Shown here piece after piece: positions 33,237 through 44,574 of a stretch of DNA of 64,000 bases. Where the stretch lies: NCBI GenBank assembly GCA_004154925.1, contig QJNS01000340.1, forward strand, positions 1 to 64,000. Reading direction: 5' to 3'. Positions within the stretch are counted from its first letter, which is position 1, and the number at the start of each line of letters is the position of its first letter. The DNA comes from Monosporascus cannonballus. Lineage: Eukaryota > Ascomycota > Sordariomycetes > Xylariales. A program made the position numbers and the translations under genes. The notes under the pieces are model-generated. The model did not search any database. It was not told where the DNA came from and was given only the letters and a program-made list of their open reading frames with translations.

Positions 33237-36200
33237 TCAGCACTTGGTAGCATCGATGTCGTCGTCCTTGACGCTCCATCCTTCATAAGCGACCCTCAGC
33301 ATCTCGTTCTCCCTGTCCATCGTCTTGATCCAGCCTGCAAACATGTCGCCCGCGAGTTCCATGAGCTCCTTCCTATCTCTCTCGGCAACCTCCAATTCGG
33401 CAGCTTTGCGCTTCATCTCCTCTTCTCTCCGCAGCTCGTCCCTGGCCTTGCGCTTGGCCACACGATCCTCGGCCTCACGGGCACGATCGGCGAGGTAGCG
33501 GACGCTATGGCCGAGGCCGGCGCTTTCATTGGACATGCCACGATGCGCCCGGTCCAGGGGCGGTTGCGTAAAGAAGAGCACGTGGCCGGTACTATCGCAT
33601 TGGAACTGCTCGCGAATATCTTGTGGGATCCGGGCATTTAGTGCGTCATCTAGCTGGTAGACTTCGATGGGCCGTGGTGGATTGTATGCATTTGGCTGTG
33701 CGTGGAGACCTGGGCTGGGCACAGGAGCAATGTGATTGCGCGCTGGAGATGGAGCTAGTCGCTGGGTGGTGTCGTAGGGCACCATGGGATTGTTCATTTG
33801 ATGCGGCGGGGGAACGTGATGCTGCGGATGGTGGGGAACGGGTACAGGGGTGGTGCTGTACTGCGCTGGATAGCCATTGTACGGCGGAGGTTGGTGCGGC
33901 AGGTGCGGTGGGTGCGGCTGATAATGTGGAGTCTGTGGCATCGGTGGCGTGGCATGCGAACCATGGTGAAGCCCAGCATGGGCATTAGTGTGCTGTCCGT
34001 ATTGAGGTACAGGAACCGGAGTGGGACTAGGACGCGGCGCAAAATGGGGCGCGTATGGAGTGGCAGAAGCATGTCCAGGAGTCGGGGTCGGGGGAGGCGG
34101 CACAGCCGAAAAATGAGAAGTATTTCCCATTGCGATGTCGCCTTGGCTATCGAGTGGACGTGCTGTCTGCATCATAGTAGATGCACGACGGGTTGGTTCA
34201 ATAGCTACCGTAGGTGGAGAAGAAGCCGTGGGTTCCGGTGGCGGCGATTCCTGGTTTGGTAGGAAACAGTTAATATCAACGGGGAATGGGAGGGTGAGTA
34301 CGGAATGGAAAGAATGAATATCCGGGAAATGAAATTGGGTATGTACAAGATGGTGGATGGGATGGAAGAATGCACAAAGGCAAGGTTAAGTAAGCAAGGG
34401 AGAATGATGGTGTGAATGGTTTAGACGGATGTAATCGATAAGAAAGGTGTCAGAGAGGCATGTCCAGTTAGGTAGGCCAGAGGTGAAAAGTGCGGCGGAC
34501 AGAATGTGACTTGAAAGGGCCATAGATCATAGTTGGTGGGGGAGGAAGGATAATACGGATGAAGCCGCAAATACTGCCGTGTACTGGGAAATGAAACTGG
34601 ATCGTGGGAGACGGCGAGGACAATAAGGAAAGAGCATAGCCACATACGTTTGCTTCTCTTTCGCGGCAGTGGACCGCACCAATGAGGGGGGGTGCGTTTA
34701 GAGCTCCCCAGGTTGGCCTCGGAAGAGGGTCGGTAGGCTTAGCATCGTCCCTTAAAAGATGCTTGATCGGACTTGGAACCTTCTTCAGCCGCCGAGGAAC
34801 GTCGAATAGATCCATCTCGTAATCCTTCTCGCGAACCTCATCAGGCAAGCAGCTTGCCCACGTCTTGATCTTGTTAAGCTTGTGCTTCTCCTCATTGTAC
34901 CGCGCTTCGCAGACGTAGACCTCCTTATCGCTAGGAAACCCGCGCGGCCTCCCCTTGTTATACCGAGTTACGAACATGACAAAGCAACGATCTACAACCT
35001 CATCGATGCGATGGTCGCGATACTGGCCCGTCTTGACAACTTCGTTTTCAAGGAAGTGCTTTTCGAACCGGTGGACCGTCTGCTCAGGTCGATAGTACCA
35101 GCAGGCATTCACCCACTTCTGGCCGGAGCGGTCCTCCCAAGTACGATATATCTGCGCCACAATCGGCTTCGTCAGGTCGTTGGGGTTAGTGATGTGAACC
35201 CAGTCGCCTAGGTGGGTGAGGCGGGCAAAATTAGCTCATGTCCCATCGGGAACTTGCGCTCTCGTCGACTTACCGACTCTCCAAACCTCTCCCCTGTGGT
35301 GGATTTCGGGGACAGGGCGCCTGCCATCTTCGTCCTCGAACTCGTTGTCCGGTCTCGCCTTTTCCTGATCGGCTAGCAGGTGTGCCTGGCGCTGTAGCTC
35401 AACGGCGTCTTTGTACAGCCGGCTCGTTTCCTCGTTATATAGTTTCGCGTTGTCAAACATCAGGTCGAGATCCCTCAGGGCTTGATCTACGTTTTGGTAC
35501 TTTTTCCTCTTGGCTTTCCGCTTGATTGCATCCAAAGCTATCGGGTTCTTGATCATGGCGTAATAGTCGGGCGTGGCCTGCTTATCCGGCAGTTTCTCAA
35601 ATGGCGCGACTAGCAGCTCGCCGCTAGGATGCCTGAACCTCCGGAGTCCCTTAAGCAACGCATGAATCCTAGCCTCTAAAGGGGTGAAGACCTTTGGGGG
35701 CCGACCACGCTTCTTATGCGCATCATCGTCTTTTGCGTCAGATCTCCGGCCTAACGTAGAATAGCGTCCACCGTGTCTTCCACGACGGCGACCGCCTTCA
35801 TCATCCGAATCATCGTCGTCGTCATCATCTTCATCGTCTTCGTCATCCTCATCCGCATCCTCATCGTCTTCATCAGGAGGGGGTGAATCTTCCGCCTCCG
35901 GAATCTCTCCAAGATCGGGTAAGACAGCGTCTTCCGGCGTAATAGTTGCTTCGTCAACAAGCTTCTGCAATTCTTCTTTGAAGATCTCACGTAAGCGGGC
36001 AGCGTTTCGAAAATACTCGGACGAGGGTCGGTTGTACACCTGGGCATTGTGGGCAATGAGCGCGACATCTCTGACGAATTCGGAGAAGGCGGCGTATTGC
36101 TTCTTAAGCTTCTTAGTCTGTCGTACCAGTTAGCAAGGGAAGGCATGATAGGCATACTAGGGTGTATACGTACTCGGATCGTACTGAAGGCAATGGGTTC

Positions 36201-36842
36201 CTTGATGACTTCGTGATAGTCTGGTATCAATCGCCTATTAGGAATGCGCTGGAAACCAGCTGCGACGTGGTAGCCACTGTCGGTGATGTTTCTCGTCAGC
36301 GTGTGATTCGGAGAGCAATCGTAGCAGTAGTAGCAGCGCATATTCTCGACGTTGAATGGGTTCACTCACTCGGACTCTTTATAAGTTGAGAGATAGTTGG
36401 CAGTATTCTCAATAACGGTAAGCATATCATTGTCGAGGCGATTCGGGACTTGGCCTTCCTCCGGCTCGGCGGCTGCATCAGCTTCAGCATCGGCCTCGGA
36501 AGTGTCTAGTCCTCCTGGTTTCCCTTGTGCATCTGCAACCCCATTCGAATTCGCATCCGCGCCTGCACTCGCGTCTGGGCTCGGCTTTGAGTCCGTGCTT
36601 GCGTCGATATTTGTGCCGTCTGATCTTGACTTTGTCCCATCTTCCATATATACATCTCCATCCTCGTCTACATCTCGGTCGCCTTTCGGCCCAGCAGTGC
36701 TGGGCGGGTCTTGGGAGGCTGATGATTGTTGTGGTTCTTCCTTGATAGGTTCGACGCGTCCCTCTGAGGTCGCCCTCGCTTCGATGGACTCGAGGATGTC
36801 AGCCAGACTTCCGACGGGCTCCTTCGCGTCTTGGTCGGCCAT
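33237..36842 (-). CDS. rsc1: RSC chromatin-remodelling subunit RSC1/RSC2 (double bromodomain, AT-hook, BAH)
   Basis: The exons are 36370-36842, 36174-36276, 35274-36117, 34648-35207 and 33237-34250, giving 997 residues. Bromodomain 1 follows an acidic disordered N-terminus (YHVAAGFQRIPNRRLIPDYH, then IKEPIAFSTI, AHNAQVYNRP). A long Asp/Glu run and an AT-hook (KKRGRPPKVF) precede bromodomain 2 (GLRRFRHPSG, PDYYAMIKNPI, FDNAKLYNEETS). A BAH domain (VGDWVHITNPNDLTKPIVAQ, WVNACWYYRPEQTVH, VFVCEARYNE-like) comes next. The C-terminus is rich in Pro, His and Gln and ends in a charged helix. This order is that of yeast Rsc1/Rsc2, which bind acetylated histones and nucleosomes within RSC in the nucleus. 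The intron before the last exon (397 bp) is far longer than the others (56-93 bp). The gene is divergent from OTU1. Confidence 0.92.
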
Positions 36843-38345
36843 TGCGCGATGTTACGCGAGTTGTATGAGAGGATGTGCAAGAGGTAAAGGGGGAAGAAGA
36901 TAGGCAGGTAGTTTCCACAGGTTTCCTCACAAGTACGGCACCTGCAGGTAATAATTCGAAACGAAACAAAGGACGAGAACCGAGGTATACTCCAGGTTGT
37001 GCGCTCCGAAGGGTTGTCGCTTTAACCAGAGACAGGAACGCGACGGACTTTCCCTCGCCGAACTTGAAGCTTGAAGCTGTGTAATAAACTTTGGAAGATG
37101 TTGGTAGATGGGGCATCAATTGAATACCAAGATACAAGTACGGTACATGGCTCAACCTGATCCACCTGATTGGATTAAAGCCACACATATATGGAGTGAC
37201 AACTTACCCAGCTGCTGTAGGTACCTACCTAGATGTGTACATGGATGTGTCTTCCCAGTGCGCTAGGTACCTAAAGCATTAGCGCAAACCACCTGGACCC
37301 AGCACTTCATGTCATCGCCAACTAAACGATGGATCTCTTGATTGAATTATCATATATCCATCTTCTAAAGTGCGACAAGGCGTTAGAGACGACATTCTTT
37401 TCTGATGGTGCTAGGCCTAAAACGGAAGCCAATCAGCGCTGAAGCTGTAGCCCCGTAGAAGGCCCACTAAAGTTCTATTAAGGTGTGTTACTTTGCGGAA
37501 ACGCAAGTGCGAAAGTGCTTCAAGTATTTATTTTAAGGATATTGCCGTTCTTTTCTTTCGTTTGATATTTCGTTAGGCTTATGTAAGGCAATGCATTGCA
37601 GTACGCGGCCAAAAAAAAAAAGGGGGCTTCAAATTGTATCCTAAGTAATAATGCTGTAAATCGGCAGCTAGCTCGATATAACGTTTCGTTACGCTAAATG
37701 TGATGTCGCAATTTGTAACAGTAACAGGCGTTAGTGCTTGTATCGTAGTACAAAATAGTTATGGCTAAAGGTCGCTCTTCCTGCAGACGTTGATTGGGTT
37801 AATGTGAGCGAATAAAAAGAGAGGAGTGCCACTTCCCTTTAGAAAATTGTAGCCGCTAACGCCTTATTGCCTTTTATCAAGATATACCGCTACCTACCTA
37901 ATTTAGCTACATGCACTTGGGCATTACCCTTGTGAGGTTATTTTCTCTTGGAATTCCTCCCCCTCCTAGCCCCACGCTGCCGCGAGAAGGGACACCAAGT
38001 CTTCTCACATGAAAGGGGCAAACTTCCTCTCAGTTCTCAGTAAACAAAGAGCTACCGTGTGCCTGTAACCCTTAGCAACTCCTCTCGTCCGCATTCAAAT
38101 CATATCTGACCACTTACGGTACATACCCTCGGCAACTACCTTATGAGCAAAATAATTTGAGCCAGTTACATAGCTTCCGGGTGTGTGCATATCACATACT
38201 GCCGGCTTCCAAGCTCGCTATCTCTTTCCTCCTCCCAGTCTAATTTTTCCAGGCAAGTAGGCGGGTAAGCCGTCAGCTCGTTCTTGCTATATACCTAAGC
38301 ATCTCTGTGTGGACCCTTTCTCACGCACCCCCTATTTTGTTGGCA
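36843..38345. promoter_or_regulatory. Shared divergent intergenic region of RSC1 and OTU1
   Basis: About 1.5 kb between two start codons pointing apart, so it must hold both promoters. It contains TAGGTACCTACCTAG at 37219 and CTAGGTACCTAAAG at 37263, and an A11-G5 tract at 37611-37625. The segment around 37480-37760 is moderately AT-rich and may include an old insertion. Pyrimidine-rich stretches precede OTU1 (38220-38345). Confidence 0.5.
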
Positions 38346-39406
38346 ATGAAGCTTCGCTACAGGGCTCCTTCTGGCGGAGGGACTCTTGAGCTAGACGATT
38401 CTGCTACGGTTGGGCAGCTCCTTGAATCAATCAAGCAGGCCACGGGCTTGTCTGAGGTGGCAGTCAAATATGGCTGGCCCCCTCGACCCCTGAACGTGGA
38501 CCAAACCGATATTACCCTGCAGACACTTGGTCTCCAGCGGGAAAGCTTCACTGTGGTGCCTGTCGAGAATGTCTTGGCAATCGCCCCGGCCGACGCCTCC
38601 TCAGCCGTCCCGGCCGCTTCCGCACCGGACAGTATGTTTCCCAGTTCGGAGCCACCGAAAAGCATCAAAGACCAGAACATCAGCGTCCCAATGCCTGAAA
38701 CCGGTTCGACATTAGGTATAATACGAGTGGCCCGCCCCGAGGTTCCCAGACCCAAATCTGACGATCAATTCTCTTAGTCCTTCGAGTGATGCCTGATGAC
38801 AACAGCTGCCTTTTTACAGCCGTCGGGGGTGCGCTCCGCGGTTTACCGCCTTCCCCTGAAGGGTACACACCGGAGAGGCTGCGGCGTATTATCGTGGACC
38901 ACATAAAGGACAACCCCGAGAAGTACAGTGAAGCGATTCTCGGTTCAAGCCCAGACGCATACTGTGCTCGGATGCTGCGGCCCGATACGTGGGGCGGGGC
39001 CATCGAGCTGGGTATAATCTCGGAGACGTTCGGCTTGGAAATCTGTAGCGTTGACGTGAGGACCAGCAATGTGTTCAAGTTTGGTGAAGGCCAACACGAG
39101 CTGCGCTGTGTCCTGGTGTACTCGGACATCCACTATGACCGGGTTGCCGAGGTCTTCGTCGAGGCTCAAGAAGAGATGGATTTCGACGTTACTCGATGGG
39201 CTGTCGACGGTAGCGATCATGTTCTTCAGCATACAAAGGAGATGTGCAGAAAGCTGAAGGAAGAACACCACTATTATACCGATACATCAGGATTCGTGGT
39301 CATGTGCAACGACTGCGGGTGGATCGGTCAGGGCCAGAAGGCCCTCGCTGAGCATTCTTTGAAGACCTTACACACGAATATCACAGAGATCCAGGACACC
39401 CAATGA
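38346..39406 (+). CDS. OTU1: OTU1/YOD1-type ubiquitin thioesterase
   Basis: There are two exons, 38346-38715 and 38778-39406 (intron GTATAA...TTCTCTTAG), giving 332 residues. An N-terminal UBX-like domain (MKLRYRAPSGGGTLELDDS... VKYGWPPRPL) recruits Cdc48/p97. A low-complexity linker follows. The OTU domain begins VLRVMPDDNSCLF with the catalytic Asp and Cys, and ends with CVLVYSDIHYDRV holding the catalytic His. A C-terminal C2H2 finger (CNDCGWIGQGQ...EHSLKTLH) completes the family layout. The enzyme trims ubiquitin chains on Cdc48 clients, as in ER-associated degradation. The start at 38346 was preferred over the in-frame ATG at 38307 because MKLRYRAPSG is the family N-terminus. Confidence 0.93.
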
Positions 39407-40164
39407 ATTAGCCGGATACTGGATAGGACTTCCTGATAATATCGGTCGCCTAGTAACCCAGGTAGCTAGAGTTTTCAGCTTCGACCTGCAGCAAATGCCT
39501 TCAGTTCCTTGCGGAATCTGTCTTGAAGGCGGCCAAGTAGGTGCCCGGCACATTGAGCTGTCATGCAGGATGGGGCTGGTGTTGATATGCGTCATGCAAA
39601 TACATTAATTACCAGGTTAGCTAAGTGCGCACAAACTTCGTCCCCTCTGTACTGTCTCTTTCTCCCCAATATGAAGCTTGTTCTTTCCTGGGGCCATCGA
39701 TGTTGAGGTCTATATGAGGGGTCATAATGTTGTATAACCCAACACCTGTGCTTAGGCTGTCGCATCGTACATACCGCTTATGTGGAGGTTGTAGCGTCTA
39801 TCTGTCAAGATTTTGTTGCCGCTCCGATTACCATGGAAGGGGAGGGCCATGGTGACTTATATGACTAAGCATCTCTGAGAAGTCGTCGAAGAAGTCATAG
39901 GGAGCAAATGGTACGATATTGCGTTGCTGCCCATCGCATTGTATTTGACTCATCGCCTATCCGCCTCCATATTCATTGCTACATTGAATGCAAATTCAGA
40001 CTCGATCTTTTCATGCAGAGACGATTGGTCATCATATTCGAACTAGCTGTTGGCACAGTCTTCGAGAACCTTTGTTTGTTACTTAAGGTCACGAGGGCTG
40101 AATTGACAACGCAAGGGCCCCAAGAGGCCATCTGCCTATCCTTCATCTTTACGCTACCTGGGTC
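39407..40164. other. Convergent intergenic region
   Basis: About 760 bp between the stop codons of OTU1 and the formamidase. It is presumably 3' UTRs and terminators for both. The plus frame at 39908-40168 has no recognisable family. Confidence 0.5.
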
Positions 40165-41919
40165 CTAGGTCGATTTGTAGGTTAAACCGCCCCCAAAACT
40201 ATACTCGCTATTCTTTCCACCGGCCATGACTTTCCCCTCCCTAACGCCAGTCTCAAAAGCGCAGGTGCCCATGTCCATAACCTTGGCGGGTGCGCTTGGC
40301 GAGATGTCGAAGTCGAAGATGTCCATGGGGAGGCCCATGGTAGTGCATGCATTGGGGATATCGACTATGCCTGCTACGTGGCCCTGGATAGGGGCGCATG
40401 AAAGAAGTAGGTAGATCTGGTAGTCAGAGTACCCGAAGCGCCTAAGATATTCGATACATCCTGTGCTCCTCTTAGTGACTGAAACAACGTCGTCCTATGG
40501 CTAGGGCCGTGTCGGGGTACTCACGCAGACTGGTTTGTCGATAAGCTACAGTCATGTCCAAATAGTGCTGCTTGCCGTGCTCGTCGACGGAGAAGCCTTC
40601 AAAATATATGTACCGCCCGGGACCGAACTGGGGTTCTACGGGCCCAGGGATGTAAATCGGCGACTTGAGGCCGAGACCCGCCACCCCGTTCTTTATGATC
40701 TTGAAGTTGATGGTGATCACACCAGCCATCTCAATGGCGCCACAAAAGCTGATCTCTCCATCCCCCTGGGAGAAGTGAAGGTCACCAACGGAGAACTTGG
40801 CGCCTGCGACATGGACAGGCAGGTAGACTTTGCTGCCACGGCTCAGATTCTTAATACTGCATAAGGGGTCAGTCGTTTTGATACTTGATGGCCGTGCTTC
40901 AGCATTGAGGCTACTCACTCGCAGTTACCGCCGTGTTCTGGTCTGCCAGGGATAGTGCGAGCGCCTTCTCTACCGATTATATCCTTGAGAGTCCCAGCCG
41001 CAGAACCAGCATCTGCAACGTCAGGTTATTATTCCCTGTGTAAGACGGTCTTGAAGCGAAATGTATCATTCCTAGGGGTTAAAGAACACGCAAGTGGATA
41101 GAACCCATTAATGGTCAGGGAAATTATACAGGGGTTACTTACGAACACTCAGCGGCTCAGGGGGCAGTGCAACCTTTCGTTCAAGCTTATTAGCTGCAAT
41201 TAGCTCTGCCTCACGCTTATTCCAGGTGTTGAGAATTTCGGCCGACGGGGCGCAGCCAAGGATTCCGGGGTGGATGAGCCCGGCGAACTTGACATGGGGA
41301 ATATGCCTCGAAGTACAAAAGATGCCCTCGAAATCCCAGATCGCTTTCGCGCTACCCATGAGGTTAGCTAACACGGGACAGGAGGCTTCCTTCCCCCCCT
41401 TCGAGCCGGGGGGCTCACTAACGCAGATGGATAGATCTCGTCCAGGAAGCCTCCGCCGTTGTCTCGGTCGAAAATACCAGTGAAGCCCCAGGGTCGGTCC
41501 TGGAATGGCTGCACGTCCATGATCTCCACGAGCAGGAGATCACCAGGCTGGGAGCCATCGATCTCAAACGGGCCCGTCAGGTAATGAACCCTGGTCAAGT
41601 CGACGTTACGGATGTCGTCCGCGCTATCATTGTTGCTTATTTGACCCCCAGTCCAATCCAGGCATTCTATCTTCACTGTTTCCCCATCTTTGATTTTACC
41701 AGCGAAGGGGACTACAGCTTTTGTGAGTTCACTGTCAATAAGGGACAAGCGGGACCGGCGAAGACAGACTGTCAGGATGCCATCGATTCTGGTCGCAACG
41801 TCAATTACATATAGTTCATCAGGGGGACAGTGCCCGATGCTTACATGGAGTACGTCCTGCTCGGATGCAGGTACATCGAGGCTTACTTTGCCCACGGTGC
41901 GGATCTCAGTCTTGCCCAT
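40165..41919 (-). CDS. fmdS: Formamidase (FmdA/AmdA family) with a 19-nt microexon
   Basis: It hydrolyses formamide to formate and ammonia, which serves as a nitrogen source. Seven exons are proposed: 41845-41919, 41770-41788, 41423-41711, 41143-41351, 40919-41012, 40525-40856 and 40165-40460, giving 437 residues. Family blocks are PASEQDVLHNRWHPDIPFAG, KIECLDWTGGQISNND, GFTGIFDRDNGGGFLDE, AKAIWDFEGIFCTSRHIPHV, GLIHPGILGCAPS, VAGAKFSVGDLHFSQGDGEI and YLRRFGYSDYQIYLLLSCAP. The microexon at 41770-41788 supplies NRWHPD. Ignoring both of its flanking introns leaves an open frame with about 38 extra non-homologous residues, so automatic predictions may miss it. All introns are 52-131 bp with good signals. 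No disabling changes were seen. Confidence 0.92.
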
Positions 41920-43201
41920 GGTTCGTTCTCCTCTTGTTCTGGCTGGTTAGTAAGGCGGCGGGATCGATATTTCGTATGCCTCTATACTTCTAGATTTTGA
42001 GCGGCATTCACCACATCACCAAGATGACGGTAAAAGCGGCATCATGCACCTGTATATACAAGAAGCCCCAGAGCTACCCCGCAGTATTGAAAAGCAGGCC
42101 CGCAGTATTGAAAGTAGATTATAGGACGGCCATATGATGCCAATCATATCAGGCGCGTGATAGACCTGGTCGGCCGGTTCCTATCTGGGTCTCATACATG
42201 GGGTGGATATGAGCTTGCGGCTGTTATATCAATTGCCTCGGTGGTGAGTGAACCCGATAGGTTGCTCCAACTTAGGTGGATGGCTTGCTTATCGCCAGGC
42301 CAGCTCCCTAATGGTCGAGTAACAGCAATTCCAAATATACCCCCGCTTGCCCCCTATCTAGGTAGTCTCGAGGTCTACATGCTTCAAGTTTTGCATCTCC
42401 GATGGTAGGGTTGGTGGCTGGGATACATAGCTTTTATGCGGTGGTGACAAATAAATGAACTACCTAGCCGTCAGAGTTAGTGTATATGCACCGTACCGCC
42501 CTTGGAAGCAACATAACGAGATATACGAAGTATCCGCTAGAGGGCCCCAAGACGTCAGTAGAAATCAAAAATTGGTGGTGCTAACGCCTTGTGGCCGTCT
42601 AGAAGAGGGTTGTCTAATAAATGCGGCCCTGAAATGTTAAACGAAGTGGCTATATGTAATATCCTATCGATAAAGGATTAAGGCCCCCAAAGGTCATCTT
42701 ATATGCAAGCGATGGCCATGTTATCTCGCGTGGATTGAAATAGGTATGATAAACATGAAAATACCTCATGAATTGAATTCGCATTATCATATGTTGTACA
42801 AACCGCTACCAATCTGCAACATACTTGAGTACCTAGGTAGCACTTGCATACCATACCTATATATATGTATCTTTTGATATGGCGTTGATGATAGCGCATA
42901 ACGCAATATTCATACGGTAAGTGCTTAGCTTTGTGTATCTATTCCGTAACTGGGTAGCGTAGCTGGGTCGGGGCTGCTAGGTTAGGATAAGCTACTTAAG
43001 TACGTATGCAACGTCATCAGGATTAACCTATTGTGCGTAAAACGAAGGCTGATACTTACCCAGCTTCAACACAGTTCTCTGTAGTCTCAGCACAACGAAA
43101 AATTTCATGCGAGTCAAACGCAAGGCTTGGGGGCATTGGTTATCATATATCACCAGTATTCAGGACGTGACATTGAGTCGTCTATATCTAGGGACGCAGG
43201 G
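41920..43201. other. Divergent intergenic region (formamidase / membrane protein)
   Basis: About 1.3 kb with no gene recognised. It should contain the formamidase promoter. GAGTACCTAGGTAGCAC lies at about 42828-42844, another copy of the recurring palindromic motif. The short frames at 42157-42408 and 42455-42640 look random. Confidence 0.5.
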
Positions 43202-44574
43202 ATGACCGAACTGAAAATGCCAAAGCTCGACAAGCTCGAGGAGAAACTTGACAAGGCAGAACTGAAGAAGGCGTTTGATATCTCGCATTTCGACCTCAAC
43301 GCCATTTTGCGGGGTGTCCAGTTAACTTTCGTTGGAGGTGAGTTTGTGAGAATGTTAATTACGGAGGTGTTCCAGACCTACAAGTGACTAACCGACCCTT
43401 CCCCAACTCCTAGCTCATAGAGCTATGCAGAACCCGGACATCTTCACAAATTCCCACTACAAGCAGGCTGCTATGGCCGTTGCGGCTGGTATAGCCATTC
43501 GACTCGCTGTTGCAATCCCGGTATGTCGATTCGTTCTTAACACTTGGTGGCGACGCCTCCTACGACTACTAGTGACCTAACTACCCTCTAGATCACTGGT
43601 GTCAAGCTTTTCATCAGCTTTCTCTCCCTATTCTACGACCTAGATAAGACGACTTGGGATGACAATGTGGTCAATGGACTCGATCTCATCGCCAATCATG
43701 TGCTTCAAATCCCGTTATTCCTCATGACCCTCATGAGATACGTTACACCGACATTGGACAACATGTATGCTCACCATCAACCCCCTTTTGTGTACGGCGT
43801 CTGGCTAACACATTATCTAGGTTCATGGATTCTTTGAAATGGGTCGATTTGACTTACGTTCAGAAGCACAAGCACGAGAATCCCGACAACCTACGCGATA
43901 TGTACTACCCAAATCTTCGGCAGTACAAGAAGAAAGATGGCAGCACTCACTCGACAAGTACTGCCGAAGCAGCAAGCATGTTCGTCTGGCGTTTCACTCG
44001 AAAGGCGCTTATCTCCTTGGCTATCTTCTGCCTGTCGTATCTTCCTTATGTTGGGCGCCTCGTACTCCCTGCGTTCAGTGTCTATACCTTCAATAGAGCT
44101 GTGGGCCTGGGGCCGGCAGCTGTCGTGTTCGGTACTGGTATCTTGTTACCTAAGCGATATCTCATCATATTCCTCCAGACGTACTTCGCATCCCGGAGCC
44201 TGATGCGTGAACTATTGGAACCGTACTTTTCACGCATCCACCTTAGCAAAGAGCAGAAACGCAACTGGTTTCGAAGCCGGGAGGGCTTGCTCTTTGGTTT
44301 CGGCATCGGATTCTACACGCTCCTAAAAGCCCCACTGCTAGGTGTGCTAATATATGGTATCGCCGAAGCCTCTACCGCGTACCTCATTACCAAGATTACC
44401 GCCCCCCCGCCCTCTCCGAACTCGCCGCCCTCAGAGATCAAGCAATTCTTGGAGAGCCAACAAGTCTGGAGGAATAAACATGAGTTTCTTAGCCTCCCTT
44501 TGGCGAACATCGACAATGATCACTCATCACCCCCCGGCGCAATGGACGGGTTGGAGAACAAAAAGGAGTTATGA
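43202..44574 (+). CDS. Multipass membrane protein, UsgS-like
   Basis: The exons are 43202-43337, 43414-43520, 43592-43764 and 43821-44574, giving 389 residues. A charged N-terminus (MTELKMPKLDKLEEKLDKAE) leads into FDLNAILRGVQLTFVGAHRA. Several hydrophobic segments follow (AAMAVAAGIAIRLAVAIP, ITGVKLFISFLSLFYDL, LQIPLFLMTLMRYVTPTLDN, ALISLAIFCLSYLPYVGRLV, GLLFGFGIGFYTLLKAPLLG). The C-terminus is Pro-rich, then hydrophilic. The layout and the WVDLTYVQKH and MYYPNLRQY blocks recall the conserved fungal membrane proteins annotated as UsgS-like. Their molecular role is unknown. The start at 43202 was chosen because the frame upstream of it is not conserved-looking. Confidence 0.85.

Noticed and set aside
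33225..34317. Several plus ORFs opposite the RSC1 C-terminus
   Set aside because: Antisense shadows of a Pro/His-rich coding exon with biased composition.
36397..36903. 168-codon plus ORF, Ser-rich
   Set aside because: Antisense shadow of the acidic N-terminal exon of RSC1.
37480..37760. A11-G5 tract as the tail of a retroposed element
   Set aside because: No target duplication or coding trace was found nearby. Could not be supported.
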